Source: Myceligenerans pegani (GTDB lineage: Bacteria; Actinomycetota; Actinomycetes; Actinomycetales; Cellulomonadaceae). Taken from it: a DNA stretch of 64,000 nucleotides. Shown piece after piece: positions 1 to 8,545 of this stretch. How positions within the stretch are numbered: the first letter of the stretch is position 1; every line of letters starts with the position of its first letter. The notes beneath the pieces are model-generated. The model saw only the letters and a list, made by a program, of their open reading frames with translations, was not told where the DNA came from and did no database searches. Location: contig NZ_JADBGR010000109.1 of assembly GCF_014892515.1 (NCBI RefSeq), positions 199,579 to 263,578 on the forward strand, given 5' to 3'. Position numbers and translations under genes: made by a program.

Positions 1-1558
1 CGGCGTTGTTCACCACGAGGTCCACGCCGCCGAACGCCAGCGCGGCGGCGTCCACGGCGGCGGCGACGTCGTCGGCGGAGGTCACGTTCGCGGCGACGCC
101 GACGGCGACGTCGGGCCCGCCGAGCTCGGTCGCGACCTCGGCGGACTTCGCCGCATCGAGGTCGGCCACGACGACGCACGCGCCCTCGGCTGCGAGCCGC
201 CGCGCGGTGGCCAGCCCGATGCCGGACGCGCCGCCGGTCACCAGCGCAACCCGCGTGGCCAGGGGCTTCGGCGTGGGCATGCGCCGGAGCTTGGCCTCCT
301 CCAGGGCCCAGTACTCGATGCGGAACTTCTCCGACTCGTCGATCGGCGCGTAGGTGGAGATCGCCTCGGCTCCGCGCATCACGTTGATCGCGTTCACGTA
401 GAACTCGCCGGCCACCCGGGCGGTCTGCTTGTTCCGCCCGAACGAGAACATGCCGACGCCCGGCACCAGCACGATCAGCGGATCCGCGCCGCGCATGGCG
501 GGCGGCTCCTCGCCGCGTTCCCGTGCGGCGGCCGCGCCACGCTCGTAGTAGGCGGCGTAGTCCTCGCGGTACTCGGCGTGCAGCTCACGCAGGCGCGCGA
601 CGACGTCGTCCACCGGCGCGTCCGCGGGCAGGTCCACCACGAGCGGCTTCACCTTGGTGCGCAGGAAGTGGTCGGGGCAGGAGGTCCCCAGGTCCGCCAG
701 CACGGCGAGCTTCCCGCGGGACAGGAAGTCGAGCACGACGTCGGAGTCGGTGAAGTGTCCCACCTGCGGGGCATCCGTCGAGGCCAGGCCACGGATCACG
801 GGCGCGAGCGCGGCCGCCTTGGCGCGACGCTCGTCGTCGGGCAGCGGTTCGAAGCCCGGGCGGACGGGGCCGAACGGGTGCTCCCCGCGCTCGGCGAGGT
901 CGGCGGTGCGCGCGGCGATGAACTCCTCCGCCTTGCGGATGATGGTCAGCGAGCGCTCCTCGCACTCCTCGGACGTGTCGCCCCAGGCGGTGATGCCGTG
1001 GCCGCCGAGGACGCAACCGATGGCCTGCGGATTCTTCGCCTTGATCGCCGCGATGTCGAGGCCGAGCTGGAAGCCTGGGCGACGCCACGGGACCCAGACG
1101 ACCTCGTCGCCGAAGATCTCGGCGGTGAGGGCCTCGCCGCCGGCCGCGGCGGCGACGGCGATCCCGGAGTCGGGGTGCAGGTGGTCGACGTGGGCGGCGT
1201 CGACGAGGCCGTGCATGGCCGTGTCGATGGACGGCGCGGCGCCGCCCTTGCCGTGGAGGCAGTAGTCGAAGGCGGCGACCATCTCGTCCTCGCGGTCGAC
1301 GCCGGGATAGGTGTCGACCAAGGCGCGCATGCGGTCGAGGCGGAGGACCGCGAGGCCCTGAGGCCGCAACGTGCCGAGGTCGCCGCCGGAGCCCTTGACC
1401 CACAGGAGTTCGACGTCGTCGCCGGTCACAGGGTCGGTGGCGGTGCCCTTGGCCGAGGTGTTGCCGCCGGCGAAGTTGGTGACGCGCGGGTCGGAGCCGA
1501 GTCGGTTCGACCGCGCGACGAGCGCGTCGACGGCCGGGTTGGTCTCAGGGGTGGTCAT
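1..1558 (-). CDS. rhaEW: Bifunctional rhamnulose-1-phosphate aldolase / lactaldehyde dehydrogenase (partial, 3' end off the window)
   Basis: Cytoplasmic fusion enzyme of L-rhamnose catabolism. The aldolase half splits L-rhamnulose 1-phosphate into dihydroxyacetone phosphate and lactaldehyde; the short-chain dehydrogenase half oxidises lactaldehyde. About 519 residues are visible of roughly 680 expected. The N-terminal half has the class II aldolase pattern, with FAGGNTSAKG near residue 28 and the metal-binding HVDHLHPDSG further on. Near residue 435 the Rossmann motif TGGASGIG begins the dehydrogenase half, and the window cuts the gene at the NNA of the SDR signature. The ATG at 1558 is preceded by AGGAG. 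It follows the isomerase gene in the same direction, with a palindromic element between them. The family assignment is firm; rhamnose as substrate rests on the adjacent isomerase and mutarotase. Confidence 0.9.
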   Translation of the reverse strand, partial: MTTPETNPAVDALVARSNRLGSDPRVTNFAGGNTSAKGTATDPVTGDDVELLWVKGSGGDLGTLRPQGLAVLRLDRMRALVDTYPGVDREDEMVAAFDYCLHGKGGAAPSIDTAMHGLVDAAHVDHLHPDSGIAVAAAAGGEALTAEIFGDEVVWVPWRRPGFQLGLDIAAIKAKNPQAIGCVLGGHGITAWGDTSEECEERSLTIIRKAEEFIAARTADLAERGEHPFGPVRPGFEPLPDDERRAKAAALAPVIRGLASTDAPQVGHFTDSDVVLDFLSRGKLAVLADLGTSCPDHFLRTKVKPLVVDLPADAPVDDVVARLRELHAEYREDYAAYYERGAAAARERGEEPPAMRGADPLIVLVPGVGMFSFGRNKQTARVAGEFYVNAINVMRGAEAISTYAPIDESEKFRIEYWALEEAKLRRMPTPKPLATRVALVTGGASGIGLATARRLAAEGACVVVADLDAAKSAEVATELGGPDVAVGVAANVTSADDVAAAVDAAALAFGGVDLVVNNA

Positions 1559-1642
1559 CTGCTGCTCCTAGCTGTCCTGCGGGGCTGTGCCGCGGGGTGG
1601 GTCATGTCGGGTGGCCGGTCCGACGACGGATGGTCGGTCGGA

Positions 1643-1682
1643 TGTCGGATGATCGGCCGCTCGGGGGACCGATCATCCGACA
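1643..1682. repeat. 40-bp loopless palindrome, copy 1
   Basis: It lies between the isomerase and aldolase genes. The arms start TGTCGGATGATCGG and end CCGATCATCCGACA and meet at a C/G-rich centre (1662/1663) with three mismatched pairs out of 20. It has the same architecture as the elements at 28045, 34898 and 54811. RNA from either strand would form a long hairpin. Confidence 0.8.
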
Positions 1683-1724
1683 ACCAGCCGACCACGCGCC
1701 GTCTGCGGTCGGCCGCGGGCCGGC

Positions 1725-2888
1725 CTACGCGCCCCAGCCTGCCTGGGCGCCGCCGATCCGCTCGGCCGCGATCTTCTCGGCGTAGCCCGAGGCCGCGTAC
1801 GCCGCCATGGGGTCCGGGGCGAGGCCCTGTTCCTCGCGGAGCTCCGCCAGGAGCGGGCGCGTGTCGGTGTTGTAGGCGTCCATGAGGACGCCGTTCGCGC
1901 CGAGCACGTCTCCGGCCTGCTGGGCGGCGGCGAGCGCGTCGGCGTCGACCAGCAGCGCCTTGGCCGTGGCCTCCTGCACGTTCATCACGGACCGGATCTG
2001 GCCGGGGATCTTCGGCTCGATGTTGTGGCACTGGTCGAGCATGAAGTTGACGCCGGAGTCGGGGGCGAGCGCGCCCGCCTGGACGATCTCGTGCATGATC
2101 CGGAAGAGCTGGAACGGGTCGGCGGCGCCGACCATGAGGTCGTCGTCGGCGTAGAAGCGGCTGTTGAAGTCGAAGGCGCCGAGGCGGCCCTGCCGCAGGA
2201 GCTGGGCGACGATGAACTCGATGTTCGTGCCGGGGGCGTGGTGGCCCGTGTCCAGGACGACGTTCGCACGCTCGCCCAGGGCCATGCAGTGCAGCAGGGA
2301 CGTGCCCCAGTCGGGGACGTCCGTGGAGTAGAAGGCGGGTTCGAAGAACTTGTACTCCAGCACCATGCGCTGGTCGTCGTCGAGGGCGGCGTAGATCTCG
2401 GCGAGCGACTCGGCCAGGCGGTCCTGGCGGGCGCGGATCGAGTCCTGGCCGGGGTAGTTGAGGCCGTCGGCGAGCCAGACCTTGAGATCCGCGGACCTGG
2501 TGGCGCGCATGACGTCGATGCACTGCTTGTGGTGGTCGACGGCCTTGCGCCGGACCCTCGCGTCCGGGTGCGTGAGCGACCCGAGCATGTAGTCGTCGTC
2601 CTGGAAGACGTTCGAGTTGATCATGCCGATGGTGACGCCGAGGTCGGCGGCGTGCCGCGACAGATCGGAGAAGTCGTCCACCAGATCCCACGGGATGTGC
2701 AGGCTGACCCGCGGCGCGACGCCGGTGTACTGGTGCACCTGGGCGGCGTCGGCGAGCTTCTCGTAGGGGTCGCGCGGGACGCCCGGCTGGCCGAACACCT
2801 TGAACCGGGTCCCCGAGTTCCCGAAGGCCCACGACGGGAGCTCGATGGTGTGGTCTCGGAGTGCCGCCTTGGCTGATTCGGGCGTCAT
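1725..2888 (-). CDS. rhaI: L-rhamnose isomerase (RhaI type)
   Basis: Converts L-rhamnose to L-rhamnulose in the cytoplasm. The 387-residue protein fits the TIM-barrel isomerase family found in Pseudomonas and actinobacteria. Metal-site segments are visible: the Glu in LEYKFFEP, the Asp and His in LDTGHHAPGTN, and FDFNSRFYADDD. I chose the ATG at 2888 because GGGAG precedes it; an ATG 24 bases upstream (2912) lacks a good ribosome binding site. A LacI-type operator lies 60 bases upstream. The gene is followed by the aldolase/dehydrogenase. No rhamnulokinase is visible, so it must lie beyond the left edge or elsewhere. Confidence 0.93.
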   Translation of the reverse strand: MTPESAKAALRDHTIELPSWAFGNSGTRFKVFGQPGVPRDPYEKLADAAQVHQYTGVAPRVSLHIPWDLVDDFSDLSRHAADLGVTIGMINSNVFQDDDYMLGSLTHPDARVRRKAVDHHKQCIDVMRATRSADLKVWLADGLNYPGQDSIRARQDRLAESLAEIYAALDDDQRMVLEYKFFEPAFYSTDVPDWGTSLLHCMALGERANVVLDTGHHAPGTNIEFIVAQLLRQGRLGAFDFNSRFYADDDLMVGAADPFQLFRIMHEIVQAGALAPDSGVNFMLDQCHNIEPKIPGQIRSVMNVQEATAKALLVDADALAAAQQAGDVLGANGVLMDAYNTDTRPLLAELREEQGLAPDPMAAYAASGYAEKIAAERIGGAQAGWGA

Positions 2889-2947
2889 CGGCACGGCTCC
2901 CTTCCGGCGCATCGTCGCGCGCAGCGTGTGGCGCCTCGAAGGACGCC

Positions 2948-2961
2948 TTGAAACGATTCAA
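2948..2961. promoter_or_regulatory. LacI-family operator upstream of rhaI
   Basis: TTGAAACGATTCAA is a near-perfect palindrome around a central CG, typical of LacI-family sites. The core TGAAACGATTCA recurs with one change at 7320 (mutarotase/lacI) and 19131 (ABC importer). The simplest reading is that the LacI protein encoded at 7460 controls all three. Confidence 0.65.
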
Positions 2962-3138
2962 GGGGAGCGTATCCCTCGCCCGTGGGCGCGGTCAAGGCGA
3001 CGGGCCGCGAACCGGGCAAGCGATTTCCGCTCCGGGTGCCCCCGGTCGTGGTCGTGCGCGACCCTCGTCACCCGGGCATGGTCCCGGTGCCGATCGTGCC
3101 CGACCCGCAGCACCCGGGCGGGGGAGCCACCCCGCCTC

Positions 3139-3200
3139 CCGGCCGCGGGCAGGTCCGACCCCGGCCGCGGGCAGGCCTGACCCCGGACGCGGGCAGGCCA
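3139..3200. repeat. GC-rich tandem repeats in the rhaI upstream region
   Basis: Three imperfect direct copies of a roughly 20-bp unit containing GGCCGCGGGCAGG lie in the 434-bp gap between rhaI and the GH87 gene. A second tandem repeat with a 15-bp unit (TGCCGTCCGGTGAGC) spans 3296-3340 and the GH87 stop codon. I see no gene in this gap; it holds the rhaI operator, these repeats and a terminator. Confidence 0.6.
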
Positions 3201-3217
3201 CGGCCCTCGGACGCGGA

Positions 3218-3250
3218 CCGGCGCCGCCATCCACAGGATGACGGCGCCGG
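3218..3250 (-). terminator. Hairpin terminator of the GH87 gene
   Basis: The stem is CCGGCGCCG, one mismatch, CATCC; the loop is ACA; then GGATG, the mismatch partner, and CGGCGCCGG. It lies about 70 bases after the GH87 stop codon. There is no U-tract, as is usual in actinobacteria. It separates the glucanase from the rhaI operon. Confidence 0.65.
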
Positions 3251-3322
3251 CCACGCCTCGGCAGCGGCGATGCCGCGCGCTGCCGCCTCTCTCTGCCGTC
3301 CGGTGAGCTGCCGTCCGGTGAG

Positions 3323-6300
3323 CTACTGCCCGGTGAACCGGAACGTCGAGCCCGGTTCCGTCTCGATGTCCCCCTCGGCGGAGTTCCTGACGGTCACGCC
3401 CGACAGGATGGCGTTCCCGCGGGCCCCGCCCATCGCGAGGATCCCGGACCCGTTGTTGGACCTGTCGATCCGGACGTTGGTGATCCGCACGTCGGGCATG
3501 TTCCCGCCGCCGTTCTTGAACTGGATCCCGTCGTACGTCGAGTCCACGATCTCGGTGTCACGAATCGTGACGCCGACGATGTCGTGGGTCTGCGGGAACA
3601 GCGTGATCGCGCCGAACTCCTGGTCCTCGTTCCAGAACGCCCCGCCGGTGCGGTACAACCCGTTGCCGGCGACGAGCGTGGTCCCCGAGAACGGCAGCGG
3701 ACTGTGATCGGTCGCCAGCATGATCCCGGGGTAGTTCATGGTGTCGTAGATCAGGTTGTTCTCGATGGTGTTGTCGTAGCCGCCGTAGATGGCGATGCCG
3801 TTGGCGCGCCACGGGAGCTGGACGGTGTTGTTGCGGAACGTGTTGTCGTGCGCGATGTCGACCGACGTGTCCTTCACGTACGGGTTGGCCCACACCGCGA
3901 GGGCGTCGTCGCCGGTGTTGCGGAACGTGGAGTTGACCACCGACGAGTTGCGGGTGCCGTTGGAGAAGTTGATGCCGTCCGCGTAGGTGTTGCGGATGCG
4001 CATCCCGGAGAACTGGAGCCCGTCGGCCGGACCCCAGAGCTCGGGCTTGTTGGAGTAGTCGCGGCCCACCCACACGCCGACGTTCGCGTGCTCGATCCAC
4101 ACGTTGCTGATCCTGGTGCCCTCGCCGAACCGCCCGTTCAGGCCGACGCCGCCCTCGTCGTTGCCGTCACCGCCACGGATGCGGCCGGACCCGAAGATCG
4201 CGATGTCGGAGATCTGGACCCCCGCGTCGATGTCGAACCCGAAGTTGCCCTCGTGCGGATGGTTGATGCCATCGGCGTCCTGGGGCTCGATCAGGCTGTA
4301 GAGCTGCGAGTGCCACATACCCGCGCCGCGGATCGTCACGTCGCGGATGCCCACCTGGTTGTAGCCGTTACGGCCGGGGTCCTCCGTGAGGATCTTGCGC
4401 TCCTGGCGCCACCGGCCGGCCGGGATCCACACGCAGTCGATCTCGCCCTCCTGGTCCGCCGTCACGGCGGCCTGGATGGCGTCGGTGTCCTCGATCCCGT
4501 CGTCCGGCACGGCGCCGTACTCGGTGATCGAGGTGCACTGCGCGGGCTTGGGCCGCGGCGGCGCGACCTGCTCGAGCTCGATCAGGTCGAGGATGTAGAA
4601 CTGTGCGTCGTCGTCCGCGTCCCGCTGGAGGCGGAACACCGTGCCCGCGGGGAAGTCCCGGCCCAGGAGCGCGTGCGACTCGTCGAACAGCCGGCGCGCG
4701 TCCCCGCCCGGGGTGTTGGTGAGCCCTTCGGGCGCGTCCGTCGTCCCGTACAGCCACGAGTGCCTCGACGAGAACGTCAGCTTCTGCACGAACTCGCCGT
4801 CCGCGTAGAGGCTGATGGTCTTGTCCTGGCCGCCGCCGCCCGGCGCGTCCGGGATGGAGTTGCGGACGACGATCGAGTTCGTCGGGGTGGTGGAGGTGAA
4901 CTCGACGTACTGGCCCGTGCCCGTGAGGCGCACGGACTCGCGGCCGGAGGACTCGGTCGCGAAGTTGGTGTGCCCGAAGGTGCGCAGCGGATCGGTCTGG
5001 AGCAGTTCGCCGGTGTACTCGCCGTCCTCGGCCTCGTAGGTCGTGTACGGGACGGCGGCGCCGCGCCCGACGGTGACGGTGAGCGTGCCCGTGTTGTTGC
5101 CCTCGTCCGTCTCGTCGACGACGTCGGTCGCGTCGGCCGTGGCGGTCGCGGTGACCCCGCCGTCGGTGGCGGTCCACGAGTCGTCGGGCGTCACGGTGAC
5201 CGTCTCCCCGGCCCCGACCGCCGGGGTGGTGCCGTCGAGCGTGCTGGAGCCTACGACGACACGGGTCACGGATCCGGCCGCCACCGGCTCGTTGCCACGG
5301 TTGCGCACCTTGACCGCGAAGGTCACGTCGTCCCCGGCGGCGGGGGCAGACGGGTTCGCGGACACGGAGACGACCTCGAGGTCGGGCCCGGGGGCCTCGT
5401 CGATCACGAGCTTCTCCGGCGACGTGAGCGCGTTGTTCGTCTCGTCGTGCTCGGTCACCAGGTCTTCGGGGTCGACGACGGCGCCGACCGTGTGCTCACC
5501 CGCGGGATGCGTCCCGACGGGGATCTCCACCCGCGTGCTCGCGCCGGGGTCCAGCGCCGCGAGGTCCGCGGATCCGGCGGCGCTCCCGCCGACCGTGGCG
5601 TCGACCACGGTGGCCTCGGACGCGCGGTCGCCGGTGTTCTCGACCGTGGCGGTGAGCGTGACGGGAGTCGTCGCGTCGGGCGACGCCGGGGCCGCGGTCA
5701 CCTCTGTGACCGTCAGGTCGGGGTTCGGCTCCAGCTCGCCGTAGACCTCGAGCTCGGCCACCTGCCCGTTGCCCGCGCCGGTGTTGCCTGTGAAACGCAG
5801 GCGCAGGTCGGTGACGGTCCCGCTCACCGCGACGTCCACGAGGTTGCCGCTCCCCGAGGCGAAGGCGTGCCCGGCGGACGGTACGAGTTCCTGCCACGAG
5901 GCGGTGCCCGAACGTCCCCAGATCGAGAACGTCTGGGTACGCGGGCCCCACACCGGGTCGGGGTCGAGGCGCAGACGCACGCTGCTGAGCGTCGTCGGCG
6001 CGGCCAGCGAGACGTCGAGCGTGGACGGGTACTGCCCGCCCGCGCCCTCCCAGTAGGTCCCGACCTGCCCGTCCACCGCGTTCGACGCGACGTAGGTCCA
6101 TTGCGTCGACGACGCCGTCACCGGGCGACCCTCCGCGCGGTTGGGTCCGGTCGGCTCGGTGGGCGGGTCCGTGGGGTCGTCGCCCGTGGGGGTGCCCCAC
6201 ACCTCCAGCTCGGAGACCTGGCCGTTGCCCGCGCCGGTGTTGGCGCTGAAGGCCAGGCGGAGCTCGTCGACCTCCGCCGCGAGCGGGATCTCGACCCGGT

Positions 6301-6700
6301 TGCCGCTCGCGGGGTCGAAGCCGTAGGCCGCCGACGCCTCGAGCGTGCGGAACGACGACTCGCCGTCGGACCTGCCCAGCACGCTGAACGTCTGCGTGCG
6401 CGGCGACCAGATGTCGGGCGGCGGCAGCGTGACGACGACGCGCTCCACGGCGGCCTCCTGTCCGAGGTCGACGGTCAGGTGCGACGGGTACTGCCCGCCG
6501 GCACCCTCCCAGTAGGAGCCGGTGTTCCCGTCGTTCGCGTTGCTCGCGACGTAGTTCTGCGTGACGGACGACGCCGTGATCGGCTTGCCGAGCGCGAGAT
6601 TGGTGGCGTCCGCGGCATGTGCGGCGGAGGCCACCCCGAGCGGCGCGACGAGCGCCACCGCGGCGCCCGCCACGACCGTGTGCTTCCAGGGGATTCTCAT
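3323..6700 (-). CDS. Secreted GH87-type alpha-1,3-glucanase (mycodextranase family), multidomain
   Basis: An exported enzyme of 1125 residues with a signal peptide (cleavage after about residue 30). Next come two discoidin-like modules (about 33-170 and 187-315, both with YWEGAGGQYPS), two CARDB-like Ig modules (about 330-430 and 440-545), a CBM6/35-like module (about 550-705) and a right-handed beta-helix catalytic region (about 720-1125). In the helix, Asp908 in YADGINF and Asp931-Asp932 in NTGDDALAV have the spacing D, +23, +24. As I recall, this is the spacing of the three catalytic aspartates of GH87 alpha-1,3-glucanases, and discoidin plus CBM6-type modules are usual there. The expected substrate is fungal alpha-1,3-glucan or mutan. 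Its place inside a rhamnose locus is unexpected. Confidence 0.8.
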   Translation of the reverse strand: MRIPWKHTVVAGAAVALVAPLGVASAAHAADATNLALGKPITASSVTQNYVASNANDGNTGSYWEGAGGQYPSHLTVDLGQEAAVERVVVTLPPPDIWSPRTQTFSVLGRSDGESSFRTLEASAAYGFDPASGNRVEIPLAAEVDELRLAFSANTGAGNGQVSELEVWGTPTGDDPTDPPTEPTGPNRAEGRPVTASSTQWTYVASNAVDGQVGTYWEGAGGQYPSTLDVSLAAPTTLSSVRLRLDPDPVWGPRTQTFSIWGRSGTASWQELVPSAGHAFASGSGNLVDVAVSGTVTDLRLRFTGNTGAGNGQVAELEVYGELEPNPDLTVTEVTAAPASPDATTPVTLTATVENTGDRASEATVVDATVGGSAAGSADLAALDPGASTRVEIPVGTHPAGEHTVGAVVDPEDLVTEHDETNNALTSPEKLVIDEAPGPDLEVVSVSANPSAPAAGDDVTFAVKVRNRGNEPVAAGSVTRVVVGSSTLDGTTPAVGAGETVTVTPDDSWTATDGGVTATATADATDVVDETDEGNNTGTLTVTVGRGAAVPYTTYEAEDGEYTGELLQTDPLRTFGHTNFATESSGRESVRLTGTGQYVEFTSTTPTNSIVVRNSIPDAPGGGGQDKTISLYADGEFVQKLTFSSRHSWLYGTTDAPEGLTNTPGGDARRLFDESHALLGRDFPAGTVFRLQRDADDDAQFYILDLIELEQVAPPRPKPAQCTSITEYGAVPDDGIEDTDAIQAAVTADQEGEIDCVWIPAGRWRQERKILTEDPGRNGYNQVGIRDVTIRGAGMWHSQLYSLIEPQDADGINHPHEGNFGFDIDAGVQISDIAIFGSGRIRGGDGNDEGGVGLNGRFGEGTRISNVWIEHANVGVWVGRDYSNKPELWGPADGLQFSGMRIRNTYADGINFSNGTRNSSVVNSTFRNTGDDALAVWANPYVKDTSVDIAHDNTFRNNTVQLPWRANGIAIYGGYDNTIENNLIYDTMNYPGIMLATDHSPLPFSGTTLVAGNGLYRTGGAFWNEDQEFGAITLFPQTHDIVGVTIRDTEIVDSTYDGIQFKNGGGNMPDVRITNVRIDRSNNGSGILAMGGARGNAILSGVTVRNSAEGDIETEPGSTFRFTGQ

Positions 6701-6794
6701 GAACGTCCTCGTTCTCCCGACTGCGCGGGCTCGTCGACCCGCGGGCAGCGCTGCTCGACGGGGCGAGATGGAAGAGTTGCGATCGATGCAGAGT

Positions 6795-6823
6795 TTCTTG
6801 CTTCATTGCTGTCAACTTCTTGC
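6795..6823 (-). promoter_or_regulatory. Promoter region of the GH87 gene
   Basis: On the minus strand a perfect -35 hexamer TTGACA (6815-6810) lies between two direct copies of GCAAGAA (6817-6823 and 6795-6801). The copies are 22 bp apart, about two helical turns. I do not see a convincing -10 box, so this may be an activator-dependent promoter. The rhamnose operator is absent here, which suggests separate control from rhaI and the mutarotase gene. Confidence 0.4.
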
Positions 6824-6899
6824 ACCCAGGACGGTACGAGAATCTCACCCGGGCCGTCAAGGGGCCCTGAGCGAGCCCGGGGGCGCCGGAGCGGCGGCG

Positions 6900-7283
6900 T
6901 CAGCGCCGCGGCGTGGTCGGCAGGCCCGCCGCGCGGAGCTGGGACTCCAGGTGGAAGATCTCGTCGAGGATCACGAAGCCCTCGTCCGGGTTGCCGTCGT
7001 CGACGAAGAAGCCGCCCATCTCCGCCTGCCAGCGGGCGTTCACCTCGGTGGCCGCCATGCCCGCCTGCGCGGCGTCGTAGTCGTCGGTCTCGAGGATGCC
7101 GACCAGCAAGCCGTCGTCCCGCAGGTACAGGTGGTAGTCACGCCAGCCGGCGTCGCGCAGCGCCTCCAGCATCTCCGGCCACACGGCGGCGTGCGCCGCG
7201 CGGTACTCCTCCAGCCGGTCGGGCCGGACCTGCGAGGTGAAGCACACGCGGCCCCGCCGCGGACCTGCTGCCGGTTCCGTCAT
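6900..7283 (-). CDS. rhaM: L-rhamnose mutarotase
   Basis: Interconverts the alpha and beta anomers of L-rhamnose to feed the isomerase. At 127 residues it is slightly longer than the usual 104-110 because of short tails at both ends. The family pattern is clear: FTSQVRPDRLEEYRAAHAAVWPEM, shown here as FTSQVRPDRL then YRAAHAAVWPEM, followed by WRDYHLYLRDDGLLVGILET and NARWQAEMGGFF. The ATG at 7283 follows GAGGAGG. The operator at 7319 lies 36 bases upstream. Together with rhaI and the aldolase fusion it completes the early rhamnose pathway apart from the kinase. Confidence 0.93.
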   Translation of the reverse strand: MTEPAAGPRRGRVCFTSQVRPDRLEEYRAAHAAVWPEMLEALRDAGWRDYHLYLRDDGLLVGILETDDYDAAQAGMAATEVNARWQAEMGGFFVDDGNPDEGFVILDEIFHLESQLRAAGLPTTPRR

Positions 7284-7318
7284 CGTCGACCTCCTCGTCG
7301 GTGGTGAAACACGTCGGG

Positions 7319-7332
7319 TTGAAACGGTTCAG
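7319..7332. promoter_or_regulatory. LacI-family operator between rhaM and lacI
   Basis: TTGAAACGGTTCAG has the core TGAA-ACGG-TTCA and matches the rhaI operator at 11 of 12 core positions. An extra TGAAAC half-site lies 15 bp away at 7305. It sits just upstream of the mutarotase start and before the regulator gene, so it could control both. Confidence 0.65.
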
Positions 7333-7446
7333 ACCGTATCCCATGCCGGAGCGGCCGACCGGCCTACGCCGGCCCACCGTCGCACGCCGGCGCCGCAGGG
7401 CACAGCCGGCCCGGCCGACCGGCCCGCCGGTCCCCCTGAACCGCTC

Positions 7447-7452
7447 CATAAT
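7447..7452 (+). promoter_or_regulatory. -10 box, probable leaderless start of the lacI gene
   Basis: CATAAT ends seven bases before the ATG at 7460. That places the likely transcription start on the A of the start codon. No Shine-Dalgarno sequence is properly spaced from this ATG, which fits leaderless expression. Confidence 0.5.
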
Positions 7453-7459
7453 GGGGAAC

Positions 7460-8545
7460 ATGGCTGATTCCACGAAGGCGTCGAACGCGGCGAGCCCGGC
7501 GAGCGCGCGCACGGTACGCCGTCGGGCATCGATCACCGACGTCGCCAAGGCCGCCGGCGTCGCCGTCGGCACCGTCTCGAACGTGCTCAACAAGCCCGAC
7601 CGTGTGCTCCCCGCCACCCGCGAGAGGGTCGAGGCGGCCATCGCCGAGCTGAACTTCGTGCGCAACGGATCGGCGCGGCAGCTCCGCGCGGGCACGCTGA
7701 CGAGCGTCGGCGTCGTGGTGCTGGACCTCTCGAACCCGTTCTTCACGGATGTCGCGCGCGGCATCCAGGACCGGCTGGAACGCGACTCGTTCACCCTGAT
7801 GGTCGCCGGCTCCGACGAGGACCTGGATCGCGAGCGCCGCTACCTGCGCCTCTACGAGGAGCACGGGGTGCAGGGGGTCATCGTCAGCCCGGCCACGGAC
7901 GACATCGACCACGTCCTCGCGGTGCGCGAGCGCGGCACCGCGGTGGTGCTGCTGGACCGGCCGTCGCCGGTTCCGGAGGTGGCGTCGGTGGCGGTGGACG
8001 ACGTCGCGGGTGGGCGCCTCGCCGTCGAGCACCTGATCGCGCAGGGTCACGAGCGGGTCGCGCTCCTCAACGGCCCGCACACGATCCGGCAGTGCCGGGA
8101 CCGTCGTGAGGGCGCGGCCGCGGCGATGACCGACGCCGGCCTGGATCCGGAGGTGGCGCTGGAGGAGATCACGGTGCCGAGCCTGACGCCGGACGGTGGC
8201 GAGGCGGGCATCCGCGAGCTCCTCGCGCTGCCGGCGGCGGCGCGACCGTCGGCGGTGTTCTGCGTGAACGACCTGGTGGCCCTTGGCGTGCTGCGCACGC
8301 TGCGGCGGGACGGCGTCGCGGTCCCGGAGGAGATCGCGGTGGTCGGCTACGACGACGTCACGTTCGCCGCGGAACTCGCCACGCCCCTGAGCTCGGTGCG
8401 GCAGCCGACGCTGGAGCTGGGCACGCGCGCCGCCGACCTGCTGTTCCGCCCGGAGGGCTCGGCGCCGGAGCAGGTGGTGTTCTCGCCGGAGCTGGTGATC
8501 CGGGAGTCGTCGACGACGAGTCCTCTCGAGGCCGGGAGTCCCTGA
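7460..8545 (+). CDS. LacI-family regulator of the rhamnose genes
   Basis: A 361-residue DNA-binding repressor. After a Ser/Ala-rich tail of about 25 residues comes the LacI helix-turn-helix (ASITDVAKAAGVAVGTVSNV, then NKPDRV), followed by a periplasmic-binding-protein-like effector domain with VVGYDDVTFAAELATPLSSV near the end. I use the ATG at 7460, which fits the -10 box; an in-frame ATG at 7451 would add three residues. Its place next to rhaM, with the shared TGAAACGNTTCA operators, suggests that it senses rhamnose or a rhamnose derivative. The stop codon overlaps the next start (TGATG), so the permease is co-translated. Confidence 0.9.
   Translation: MADSTKASNAASPASARTVRRRASITDVAKAAGVAVGTVSNVLNKPDRVLPATRERVEAAIAELNFVRNGSARQLRAGTLTSVGVVVLDLSNPFFTDVARGIQDRLERDSFTLMVAGSDEDLDRERRYLRLYEEHGVQGVIVSPATDDIDHVLAVRERGTAVVLLDRPSPVPEVASVAVDDVAGGRLAVEHLIAQGHERVALLNGPHTIRQCRDRREGAAAAMTDAGLDPEVALEEITVPSLTPDGGEAGIRELLALPAAARPSAVFCVNDLVALGVLRTLRRDGVAVPEEIAVVGYDDVTFAAELATPLSSVRQPTLELGTRAADLLFRPEGSAPEQVVFSPELVIRESSTTSPLEAGSP

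Noticed and set aside
3139..3340. Tandem repeats considered as a CRISPR array
   Set aside because: Units are 15-20 bp, directly adjacent and imperfect, with no unique spacers and no cas genes nearby.
3584..7240. A very long plus-strand open frame (over 1200 codons) opposite the GH87 gene
   Set aside because: It is the mirror of a GC-rich coding strand: its translation is an Asp/Val/Arg/Gly-rich string without domains, while the minus strand has a signal peptide, repeated modules and catalytic motifs.
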